NCBI GenBank assembly: GCA_025055575.1
Contig: JANWWP010000046.1
Span: 1-64,000 of the forward strand
Origin: Flavobacteriales bacterium
Lineage (GTDB): Bacteria; Bacteroidota; Bacteroidia; CAIKAF01
Reading direction: 5' to 3'
Length of the DNA: 64,000 bases
The position numbers were made by a program, and so were the translations under genes. Positions 55,752-64,000 of this stretch are shown here, in pieces. The notes beneath the pieces were generated by a model. It ran no database searches. It was not told the origin of the DNA and worked only from the letters and a program-made list of their open reading frames with translations. Position 1 is the first letter of the stretch. The number at the start of each line of letters is the position of its first letter.

Positions 55752-58700
55752 TTAAAAAATAACAAGTTTTGAACCCGCCCGGGCCGTGCGTCCTTTTTCA
55801 TCCGTGATTTCCACAGTGTAAGGATATACCCCCGCTGCCACTTTCACCCCTCCGGTTGTACAGTTCCAGCTGAGATCAATACTGCGGTATCCGGTGTTGA
55901 GAAGGTCTTTGGATTGCTGATGAATAAGCCGCCCCTGGAGGTCGAAAATCCGCAATTCTGCCTTCAGATAATGGCCGGCCAGGTTGTGGTTAAAGCTAAA
56001 GGTCACTTGGTCCGTGGCTGGATTGGGATAAGCGAAAAGGTGGTTGAGCACCAGGCGGCTGTTGTCAAGGGTAAAGTGGATAAATGCATCCGAAGGATTG
56101 TTACAGTTGTCCCAGGCCACCACACGCAGGAGGTAGTTCCCGTCCGGCACATCGCCCAGGGGCAGTTGAGCGCTTCCGCGGGTATAACTGCCGGGCTCAT
56201 AATTAAAAAATTCGTTCAAGACATAGGTTTTATTTACAGGGCCTTCCAGGATCGCCACCAGGTCATGTCCGATGCCGGCTCCGGTGGTGTTGATACCATC
56301 TGTATCCTCGGCGCGGACGTACACAGCGAGGTGGGTGCCCGCCACGGCGCCTGGCATGTACAACGTGTCGTTCAGAAATACCTCAAGGTCAGGTCCTTGA
56401 GTGTTAGGGCAATTATCCGAAGAGCCTCCAATCCAGAATTCCTCATAACCGTGGGCGTCGGTGAAGCCATTTTCGGCATACATGCTCATGCGGCCTTTGC
56501 CTAAGGTAAAGTTGATGTCGATCGGCACTTTGAATGTGACAGACCACTGGCCATTTTGTACCAAACCTTGGCCTCTGAATACGATACTGCGGTCCACCTG
56601 GAAATTGATTTTTTTCGCAGGCGGATCGTTTTGCAAAGTGGAGGATTTGCCCGGCTTGTCGAACTGGGTGAAGTACACGCGGCCGTTAAAGTCGCTGAGC
56701 AGCTGGCCATCGCGGTTTTCCACCACCCCTGAAATGGTCACCAGAGATGTGGCTTTCATGATGGTATCGGCGGGATCCCCATCCACGGCAATTTGGGTCG
56801 CTTTCACAATATGTTCAGGATAGGCCAGACGCTGCGAGGGATCTCCAAAAAGCAGCATGAGAGGGTAAGTGCCTCCGAATTGGTTTTTGCTTTTTGCCAG
56901 GATGTCGCCCAGACGTGGCATATCAGAGATGCCGGAATAGGTAGCCAGATTGCGTATGATGTTTTGATTAAAAGAACCGATGACGCTGGTGGGCCGGGTG
57001 GTAGAAATGAGCCCGATGGCCCCGCCTGTGGGAAGCTCCAACAGCCGCTCGCCTCCAGAGCGCAGCCCCGGATCGTCAAAACGTGTGAACGTGCATGTGG
57101 CCGTGTAATAGAGGGGTAGCGCATATTGGTTCGTGAGGGCATCAATTTGATTCATGCCGAGGATCCTTTCGCTGGCCCAGCCGGTCTCTCCGCCATGGCC
57201 TACATAAGAAATGAAAAGAGACCCGAGATTCATACGGAGGTCCAACTCTCTTTGGGCATCCGGATACCGTTGGCCTGATGAAATCACCTGGCGGTAGGCA
57301 TCCAGATAAATTTTGGAACGATTCCAAACCGGAAACTGGCTTTTTAAAATTCCGCTCATGTCTTCTGAAGTATTCACAAAAATGTCTTCCCAGTTGTCAT
57401 CCATATCGTCTGCCACAAAAAGGAATTCGTTGCGCCAGGGTCTTAGGGCCAGGGGCGAGGAGGCGTAGGCAATCAGTTTATCCACCACGTGGCGCGCTTC
57501 TTCCGGACTATCGATGGTGAGGCGCCCGACGGCAATATCTTGTCGCGCAGCGCCGTATACACCTGTTTCCATGAGGCCTGTGCCGGGTTTCAGGAAGGCA
57601 AAAAACTCATCGCTCCCATAACTGCTTCCATTGCGGCTCAAGGAATTGATGGTTTGATAGGTCGGCACAAAATTGGTGTTGATATTGATTCGTTGGGAGC
57701 CTTGCTCGCGGTAGGTGCGGTTTAAGTGGGTTTTGTAGTCGTAGCTGGCATCGCCAAACAACAGGAGATAGCGCGGCATTTTATGGCCTTGCAGGCTCCG
57801 CTGATAAAACATTTGAAGAAAATTCCGGATGGCGCTAATGTCCTGTTGTCCGTGGGAGAATTCATGATACACTTGCAGCGTGGTGACGACGGCGGTCTGA
57901 AGGCCATCGTGTTTTTGACGGAAATCTGCGAGGCGCCGGGCCTCGGACTCAAAATCCGGGGGGGTGAGTATGATCAGGTCCGGCGCGTCCAGGGCATGAA
58001 GATTCTGTGGTTCAATGCGCCCCAAGAAGGAAGGCCTATAGGCGTCCTCATTGCGAAACACAACGAACCTGGGCGGTTGGGGGCCTCCGACCGTTTTTAA
58101 AATATTCCCGCTCATAGGGATTTCTTTCGGCCCTTGAAATTGGGTCACTTCCCACACCCTCACACCGTTCAACTGACCGGACAATTGAAAATCCACCCGC
58201 CCTTTTCCAACGGTTCCGCTGTGCCACACGAAGAGTTGCTCCCCATCGGATTTCACCGCCCATCGTTCGGCACAGATTTCAAGGTAATCCAGCCAGGCCG
58301 CTTCGCAAGTGTTGTCCGCTTTGATAATTTGAATTTGTAAGGAGTTCCCGGATACGGGGATCGATCCGCAGCGCACATCCTGGGCCGCCAGCGCGCCTTC
58401 GTAATGGCTGGAAACCGTAGGCGGATTGTGCAGCAGGGCCTGCATTCCATTCACCCGAACATACATGCTGCCGGGCGTGCTGAGACATCTTTCCGCCACG
58501 GCCGACCGCAGTCGAATAGGCTTCCCGGTCATTTGGGGAATATTAATACTAAAATTGTGCTGGTTGATCACGTCAAACCGACGCCAAAACCACTGCCTTC
58601 CGGAACGGATGAGGTTCACCGAGTCTTTTTCCAGAAGGATCAAATCTTCATAAGCAGAAAGCACGGTGTCCGGCGGACCCATGGAGGGCGGGAGCGTAGG

Positions 58701-59198
58701 TATTCTCAGGCCGGATTCAGCGCCGCCAAAATTTAAAAAATATATTGCGGTATCGGTGTAGATGTTGTTGGTGTGCGCAAATTTCAGACAACTGTTGTCA
58801 AAGTCCCATCGAACCGGGCCCTTACCGAAAAAAAAGATGCGGTCATCTCCGTCGAACAGTTGGTTGCCATTGTTGTCCACAATGTAGATGGGAATTTCCA
58901 GGACATCATCCACAGGGGTGGAGTCTGAACGCTCATACAGCATTCCGCCGCCGTGACCGAACATCCGGATTCCTTGAATGGCTTGGCCTATTATGGGCAC
59001 ACCCCATTGCTGCAAATCCATTGCTGAAACGGCGTAAACCCCGTCTTTATCAACTCCCAGTTTGTACCAATGACCTGAAGCCAGCTGCGAGGTGGATTTA
59101 TAGATGTATTGGCACCAAGCAAACAAAGGCCAGACAAAAACAGCCGTGCCGAACAAGGCAGACCGAAAGAATAGTAAATGAAAAGGCACAGGCCGCAT
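55752..59198 (-). CDS. porU: T9SS C-terminal signal peptidase PorU (C25 gingipain-like)
   Basis: ~1150 aa; FISYVGHGGETGWASERIL (His) and LPLYYTATCTFTRFDDP (Cys) C25 motifs; own CTD at C-terminus; adjacent to porV. Confidence 0.95.
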   Translation of the reverse strand: MRPVPFHLLFFRSALFGTAVFVWPLFAWCQYIYKSTSQLASGHWYKLGVDKDGVYAVSAMDLQQWGVPIIGQAIQGIRMFGHGGGMLYERSDSTPVDDVLEIPIYIVDNNGNQLFDGDDRIFFFGKGPVRWDFDNSCLKFAHTNNIYTDTAIYFLNFGGAESGLRIPTLPPSMGPPDTVLSAYEDLILLEKDSVNLIRSGRQWFWRRFDVINQHNFSINIPQMTGKPIRLRSAVAERCLSTPGSMYVRVNGMQALLHNPPTVSSHYEGALAAQDVRCGSIPVSGNSLQIQIIKADNTCEAAWLDYLEICAERWAVKSDGEQLFVWHSGTVGKGRVDFQLSGQLNGVRVWEVTQFQGPKEIPMSGNILKTVGGPQPPRFVVFRNEDAYRPSFLGRIEPQNLHALDAPDLIILTPPDFESEARRLADFRQKHDGLQTAVVTTLQVYHEFSHGQQDISAIRNFLQMFYQRSLQGHKMPRYLLLFGDASYDYKTHLNRTYREQGSQRININTNFVPTYQTINSLSRNGSSYGSDEFFAFLKPGTGLMETGVYGAARQDIAVGRLTIDSPEEARHVVDKLIAYASSPLALRPWRNEFLFVADDMDDNWEDIFVNTSEDMSGILKSQFPVWNRSKIYLDAYRQVISSGQRYPDAQRELDLRMNLGSLFISYVGHGGETGWASERILGMNQIDALTNQYALPLYYTATCTFTRFDDPGLRSGGERLLELPTGGAIGLISTTRPTSVIGSFNQNIIRNLATYSGISDMPRLGDILAKSKNQFGGTYPLMLLFGDPSQRLAYPEHIVKATQIAVDGDPADTIMKATSLVTISGVVENRDGQLLSDFNGRVYFTQFDKPGKSSTLQNDPPAKKINFQVDRSIVFRGQGLVQNGQWSVTFKVPIDINFTLGKGRMSMYAENGFTDAHGYEEFWIGGSSDNCPNTQGPDLEVFLNDTLYMPGAVAGTHLAVYVRAEDTDGINTTGAGIGHDLVAILEGPVNKTYVLNEFFNYEPGSYTRGSAQLPLGDVPDGNYLLRVVAWDNCNNPSDAFIHFTLDNSRLVLNHLFAYPNPATDQVTFSFNHNLAGHYLKAELRIFDLQGRLIHQQSKDLLNTGYRSIDLSWNCTTGGVKVAAGVYPYTVEITDEKGRTARAGSKLVIF

Positions 59199-59450
59199 AG
59201 GCTTGGTAGTTTAGAATTGATATTTAACGCAAAAGAAACACTTTTCGTACCAATTGCGCAATGATTTGTATTGAGCGGGAACGGGCTAATGAAGGACTTT
59301 GTTTTAAGAACTTTTGAGAAAAGAGGCCAGACCGCCCATAAGCTCAACATACTTTTAATGGGAATTCAGGAGAAACTCCATTGCAAAAAAATAAATAAAT
59401 GGTTTTCAGAATTTTGGATTGAATAATCAGAGAGAGAAACACCGGCATTT

Positions 59451-59482
59451 TTTGGCTTTATGTCTAAAATTTTATACCTTTG
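59451..59482 (+). promoter_or_regulatory. Bacteroidetes-type promoter upstream of second porP-like gene
   Basis: TTTG (59451-59454) - 20 nt - TACCTTTG (59475-59482), matching TTTG-N19-21-TAnnTTTG. Confidence 0.65.
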
Positions 59483-59546
59483 AGATGGTTTTTGAAGTGT
59501 AACAATTTAAAACAATTGTCGTTAATAACGTAACTTTACCGTCCTG

Positions 59547-60521
59547 ATGCACCTTTATCCGAAAGCCACACTCTTTGTTCTGGTGGCAGCGACAACCTGG
59601 CTCTTTCAGTCTACGGCATCTGCACAGGATCCGCAGTTTTCCCAATTTTATGCCAATCCTCTGTATCTGAATCCGGCTTTTGCCGGCTCGGCCCGCTGCC
59701 CTCGCTTCAGCTTGAATTACCGCAACCAATGGCCGGCTATTTCGGGCAATTTTGTCACCTACAGCGCTTCATATGATCAACATATCGACGCCATACAGGG
59801 CGGCATTGGCGTCAATGCCTTCGTAGATATGTCGGCCAACAATACTCTGCGGACCACCTATGTGGGCGCCATGTATTCTTATTTGCTGAATATCAATCGC
59901 AAACTTTCCATGCGCTTTGGCCTTCAGGGATCCTATGGGCAGCGCAACATAGATTGGAGTAAACTGACTTTCGGCGATCAGATTGACGCCCGCTACGGGT
60001 TCATTTACAATACTCAGGAGCAAAGGCCTTTGGAAGTGACCCGCTTTTTTGATGTAAATGCCGGAACCATTATTTATTCCGATAAGTTTTATGGAGGTGT
60101 GGCCGTGAGTCATTGCACCCAACCCAACGAAGGTTTTCTGGGACTGAGCCGCCTTCCATTAAAAGTAACGGTGCACGCCGGCGCTGTATTCCCGCTGAAC
60201 CAACGCAGCAAATACGTTTCCCCGGCTTCCATCTCTCCCAACATTCTGTTCCAAATGCAGCAAAATTTTCGCCAGCTCAACATTGGGTTTTATGCCACGA
60301 AAGGTGTTTTTGTGGGGGGGCTTTGGTATCGTAATTTGGATGCTTTCATTTTGCTGGCAGGTATTCAAAAAAATAATTTTAAAGTGGGGTATAGTTATGA
60401 TTTCACAATTTCCAGACTTACCAATCGGACGGGGGGAGCGCATGAAGTGTCGCTCGGCTTTATCATTCCATGCCGGCCGCCTATACGTCGTTTCCGCACG
60501 GTACGTTGCCCTTCCTTCTGA
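59547..60521 (+). CDS. PorP/SprF-family type IX secretion outer membrane protein (second copy)
   Basis: ASAQDPQFSQFYANPLYLNPAFAGSARCPRFSLNYRNQWPAISGNFVTYSASYDQH. Confidence 0.92.
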   Translation: MHLYPKATLFVLVAATTWLFQSTASAQDPQFSQFYANPLYLNPAFAGSARCPRFSLNYRNQWPAISGNFVTYSASYDQHIDAIQGGIGVNAFVDMSANNTLRTTYVGAMYSYLLNINRKLSMRFGLQGSYGQRNIDWSKLTFGDQIDARYGFIYNTQEQRPLEVTRFFDVNAGTIIYSDKFYGGVAVSHCTQPNEGFLGLSRLPLKVTVHAGAVFPLNQRSKYVSPASISPNILFQMQQNFRQLNIGFYATKGVFVGGLWYRNLDAFILLAGIQKNNFKVGYSYDFTISRLTNRTGGAHEVSLGFIIPCRPPIRRFRTVRCPSF

Positions 60522-60589
60522 AAAATCATAACCTTTTTGCAATAAAATCGTAAAATATTCAGTTAGTAAATTAGTCTTACACACATCCC

Positions 60590-62179
60590 ATGAACATCAG
60601 AAGTTTTGTGGCCCTTGCGTTCTTGTCTTTCTCTCTTGCAGCCATCCTGGCATCCTGCAGGGGCGAAGTGTCTGCCACGACAGGTTGGGCTTACAACGAC
60701 AAACGCAACGGTGGTTTTGAAAAAGTTCCATATCTGGAACAGGAAACCGGCCCCGGCCTCATCCTGATTGAAGGCGGCACATTCGTCATGGGCCGCACGG
60801 AACAGGATGTCATGTACGACTGGAACAACATGCCACGCCGTGTTTCCGTCCACACGTTTTACATGGATGAAACGGAAATCACCAATCTGGATTACCGTGA
60901 ATACCTGTACTGGATTTACAGGGTTTGGAAAGAGGATTATCCTGAAGTGTACAGAAAAGCGCTTCCGGATACCTTGGTGTGGCGTTCCAAACTGGGATAT
61001 AACGAGCCCTATGTGGAATGGTATTTGCGGCATCCCGCCTATTCCGAGTATCCGGTGGTGGGGGTGAATTGGATACAGTGCAATGATTATTGCACCTGGC
61101 GTACCGACCGTGTAAACGAAGTGATTCTGATTCGGGAAAATATTCTTAAAACCAACCCCAACCAAAAAGCCGAGGACAACTTCAACACCGAAGCATATTT
61201 GCATTATCAATATCAGGGCCTCACCACCAAACAGGGAGGGCTTATTGATTTGAACCCGAACGGACAGGGAATTCGAAATGTCCGTATGGAAGACGGTATT
61301 CTCCTGCCCCGTTATCGCCTCCCAACTGAGGCTGAGTGGGAATACGCTGCCTTGGCTCTTATTGGAAACACTGATCCTGAAACAGACAGAGAAATCATTA
61401 AGGATAGAAAAATGTATCCTTGGACAGGCCATATTGCCCGCAATCCCAACGATGCCTTTAAAGGAGACTTTCTGGCCAACTTTCGTCGCGGGCGCGGGGA
61501 TTATATGGGTTCGGCCGGTCGCCTGAACGACGCTGGTTTCATTACCACTCCTGTGTATAAGTACTGGCCCAATGATTATGGCCTGTACAATATGGCCGGC
61601 AATGTGGCGGAATGGGTGATGGACACTTACAGGCCTCTTTCACTTATGGATATGGATGATTACAATCCGTTCAGGGGCAATATTTTCAAAAAGAAACTAT
61701 TAGATGCTGATGGTAATGTGGATGAAAAAGATTCTTTAGGACGCATCCGGTATGTGCCTGTCACCGAGGATGAGAACATCGAACGTCGCAACTACAAAAA
61801 GTCTGATTACAGGGATTATCAAGATGGAGATTTCAATTCCTCTCTTTATTATGATGATGAAGAATTTGCTGATCCCTCCAAAAGAGATAAGCTCATGTAT
61901 CAGCAATTTGATGACGGACAATGGAGTGTTTACCGTCTTATTGATGACAAAGCAAAAGTGGTGAAGGGCGCCTCTTGGAAAGACCCCGCTTATTGGATGG
62001 TGGCCGGAACCCGCAGGTGGCTTGATGAAAAAGCCTCCACGGACTGGATTGGCTTCCGTTGTGCCATGGATCGTATGGGAAGTCCAGTAGGTCTTGGAAA
62101 AGGTAAAACCAAGAAAAAGAATCTGAAGGATGTCGGGCCAAAGAAGATGAAAAAAGGCAAAAAACTTCTGAGTAAGTAA
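60590..62179 (+). CDS. gldJ: Gliding motility lipoprotein GldJ
   Basis: Lipobox (LAAILASC); FGE-sulfatase motifs GGTFVMGRTEQDV, YRLPTEAEWEYAAL, YNMAGNVAEWVMDTYR, VVKGASWKDPAYW; near porUV. Confidence 0.9.
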   Translation: MNIRSFVALAFLSFSLAAILASCRGEVSATTGWAYNDKRNGGFEKVPYLEQETGPGLILIEGGTFVMGRTEQDVMYDWNNMPRRVSVHTFYMDETEITNLDYREYLYWIYRVWKEDYPEVYRKALPDTLVWRSKLGYNEPYVEWYLRHPAYSEYPVVGVNWIQCNDYCTWRTDRVNEVILIRENILKTNPNQKAEDNFNTEAYLHYQYQGLTTKQGGLIDLNPNGQGIRNVRMEDGILLPRYRLPTEAEWEYAALALIGNTDPETDREIIKDRKMYPWTGHIARNPNDAFKGDFLANFRRGRGDYMGSAGRLNDAGFITTPVYKYWPNDYGLYNMAGNVAEWVMDTYRPLSLMDMDDYNPFRGNIFKKKLLDADGNVDEKDSLGRIRYVPVTEDENIERRNYKKSDYRDYQDGDFNSSLYYDDEEFADPSKRDKLMYQQFDDGQWSVYRLIDDKAKVVKGASWKDPAYWMVAGTRRWLDEKASTDWIGFRCAMDRMGSPVGLGKGKTKKKNLKDVGPKKMKKGKKLLSK

Positions 62180-62201
62180 GGGCCACCTATTTGTTTTGAT
62201 T

Positions 62202-62231
62202 AAAAGCCTTCTGAATTTGGAAGGCTTTTTT
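62202..62231 (+). terminator. Rho-independent terminator after gldJ
   Basis: AAAAGCCTTC-TGAATTTG-GAAGGCTTTTTT. Confidence 0.85.
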
Positions 62232-62242
62232 ATTTTAGTGCT

Positions 62243-63469
62243 GTGAAAGAGGGTTTTCAACTATTGTTGATTGCTGTTCCTTTTTTTGTGGTTTCGATTG
62301 GTCTGGAAGTTTATTTGGATAGGATGAATGGATGGCGCTACTATAATAGCCTCAAAGATTCTGTTTCTAACCTGTACATAGGTCTGGGCGAAGTATTGCT
62401 AAGCCTGGTGATTAAAGGCGCCATGATATTTCTTTATGATATTGTGTTTAAAAATGCTTCCTTGTACACCTTTCCAGATAATTTTATTACTGGATTTGTT
62501 TTCTTCATAATTTTCGACTTTATATATTATTGGGCGCATCGCCTTGGACATGAAGTGAATATTATGTGGGCGGGCCACGTTCCCCACCATAGTTCAGAAT
62601 ATTTTAATTTAACCGTGGCTTTACGCCAACCTTGGTTTCAAGTTTTAACTACATGGTTTTTGTTTCTGCCTCTTGCTATATTGGGCTTTAGTACCCGAGT
62701 TTTAGTGATTGTTTCAGCCCTAGACATTCTGTATCAATTCTGGATCCACACCCCCTACATCGGTAAAATGCCGCGCTGGTTTGAATTTATTTTCAACACA
62801 CCTTCCCATCATCGGGTGCATCATGGCCGGCAGAAAAAATACCTGGACAAAAACCACGGCGGGGTGCTTATTATCTGGGATCGTCTGTTCGGTACTTTTC
62901 AGGAAGAGGAGGAAACCCCGGATTATGGCATCACACAGCCTCTCCATTCCTTCAGCCCTTTCCGGGCTAATTTTCATCATTTTGGTGCCATTGTCCGGGC
63001 TCTTCCAAGGGCTTTTGCGTCGGGGAAGGTGAGTGCTGCTTTTTTAGCTTCTCCTGCGGCTTTTAATCAACACTTTCCCGACACCAACTCGGCGCCATCC
63101 CCATCAGAGGATGCTTGGGCCTCTAAGTCCATGGGCGCTTTTATTATTTGGCATTTAGTCCATGCTCTCACGCAAGGTATTTGGCTTATGGGGAATGCCT
63201 CTGCGCTCCCCCAAAACTATGTTTTAATGACGTTGGGTTTCCTCATGGCTCATATTGCCGGTGCAGGCTTTATCCTGGATAAAAAACCGATTGCCCGAAT
63301 TTGGGAGAATTTTCGCTTGACGGGAGTAATGGTTTTAGGTAGTGCCCTTCTGATTTTCAGGCCCGAATTGCCTCTTCCAGGTTCCTTTTGGGCTGGAGTA
63401 TATCTGATCGTCTTTGCCGTGATATCATGGGCTTGGTTTCAGGCTTCATCAAAGCCTCGGCTGGCATAA
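62243..63469 (+). CDS. Sterol desaturase / fatty acid hydroxylase family membrane protein
   Basis: His-box cluster YYWAHRLGHEVNIMWAGHVPHHSSEYFN, FNTPSHHRVHHGRQKKYLDKNHGG; GTG start. Confidence 0.9.
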   Translation: MKEGFQLLLIAVPFFVVSIGLEVYLDRMNGWRYYNSLKDSVSNLYIGLGEVLLSLVIKGAMIFLYDIVFKNASLYTFPDNFITGFVFFIIFDFIYYWAHRLGHEVNIMWAGHVPHHSSEYFNLTVALRQPWFQVLTTWFLFLPLAILGFSTRVLVIVSALDILYQFWIHTPYIGKMPRWFEFIFNTPSHHRVHHGRQKKYLDKNHGGVLIIWDRLFGTFQEEEETPDYGITQPLHSFSPFRANFHHFGAIVRALPRAFASGKVSAAFLASPAAFNQHFPDTNSAPSPSEDAWASKSMGAFIIWHLVHALTQGIWLMGNASALPQNYVLMTLGFLMAHIAGAGFILDKKPIARIWENFRLTGVMVLGSALLIFRPELPLPGSFWAGVYLIVFAVISWAWFQASSKPRLA

Positions 63470-63865
63470 TTCGGTGAGAACTCCCTGTGCATCTTTGGGA
63501 TGCACGAAGCACACCCACATATTCTCCGCGCCGGGCTTGGGAGTTTCGCTTAAAAGTTTAAAACCAGCCTCCTGAAGGCGCTGCATTTCGGCCACAATGT
63601 TTTCGGTCCTATAGGCCACATGGTGTAAGCCTTCTCCTTTTTTTTCAAGAAATCGCGCCACAGGGCTTTCGGGATGAAGCGCTCCCAGCAGTTCAATTTT
63701 ATTGGGGCCTACTTTGAAAAAAACGGTTTTCACGCCTTCGCTTGCCACTTCTTCCTCGGCATAGGGTTCTACCCCTAAAAGACGGCGGTATTTTTCACGG
63801 GCGCTTTCCAAATCATGTACAGCAATACCGATATGTTCAATATGAGATAGATGCATACGTGGCAC
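63449..63865 (-). CDS. mce: Methylmalonyl-CoA epimerase
   Basis: SHIEHIGIAVHDLESAREKYRRLLG, NKIELLGALHPESPVARFLEKKGEGLHHVAYRTENI, FVHPKDAQGVLTELCQ. Confidence 0.93.
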   Translation of the reverse strand: MPRMHLSHIEHIGIAVHDLESAREKYRRLLGVEPYAEEEVASEGVKTVFFKVGPNKIELLGALHPESPVARFLEKKGEGLHHVAYRTENIVAEMQRLQEAGFKLLSETPKPGAENMWVCFVHPKDAQGVLTELCQPRL

Positions 63866-63891
63866 GAAATTAGTAGCTTTGAGCTGTGGCA

Positions 63892-64000
63892 GTGAAGCTC
63901 GTTCTACTTTCAGTTGGTCTTTTGGCAGTGGCTTTTGCTGGTCTTGCCGTGAAATTAATTTTTCGAAAAAACGGAGAGTTCGCAGGCACGTGCGCCAGCC
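63892..64000 (+). CDS. Partial CDS (truncated by window end): short membrane protein
   Basis: GTG start; MKLVLLSVGLLAVAFAGLAVKLIFRKNGEFAGTCAS... one TM followed by a Cys, like a small conserved Bacteroidetes membrane protein. Confidence 0.5.
   Translation, partial: MKLVLLSVGLLAVAFAGLAVKLIFRKNGEFAGTCAS

Noticed and set aside
1-64000. CRISPR arrays, transposases, integrases, prophage or restriction/defence modules
   Set aside because: No regularly spaced direct repeats or recognisable mobile/defence proteins seen on either strand; gene content is mostly housekeeping plus T9SS.

Overview
This looks like a chromosomal segment from a Bacteroidetes-type bacterium. It has TAnnTTTG-like promoter elements, Gld/Por genes and T9SS C-terminal sorting domains. 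Main content: (i) a type IX secretion/gliding core operon on the minus strand (porP/sprF-like, gldK, gldL, gldM, gldN) preceded by an arginase-like gene and an LptF/G-type permease; (ii) tRNA-Ser(CGA) and an initiator-type tRNA-Met, with pabB, pdxJ, rseP, a DUF1573-like gene, asd and secG; (iii) several large secreted or surface proteins with probable T9SS sorting domains; (iv) a long dcw cluster on the minus strand (mraZ, rsmH, ftsL-like, ftsI, murE, mraY, murD, ftsW, murG, murC, ftsQ, ftsA, ftsZ); (v) a second T9SS locus (porV, porU, a second porP-like gene, gldJ); (vi) a photolyase/cryptochrome gene with an in-frame amber codon before its conserved C-terminus. No rRNA, CRISPR array, transposon or prophage was recognised. 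Most of the window is housekeeping. The best second-look items are the amber-interrupted photolyase, 10-bp-phased GTGGY repeats upstream of mraZ, the arginase-like protein with degenerate metal-ligand motifs beside the T9SS operon, and a secreted glycine-rich protein resembling phage adhesin polyglycine domains. All calls come from reading the sequence and supplied ORFs; no database search was run.
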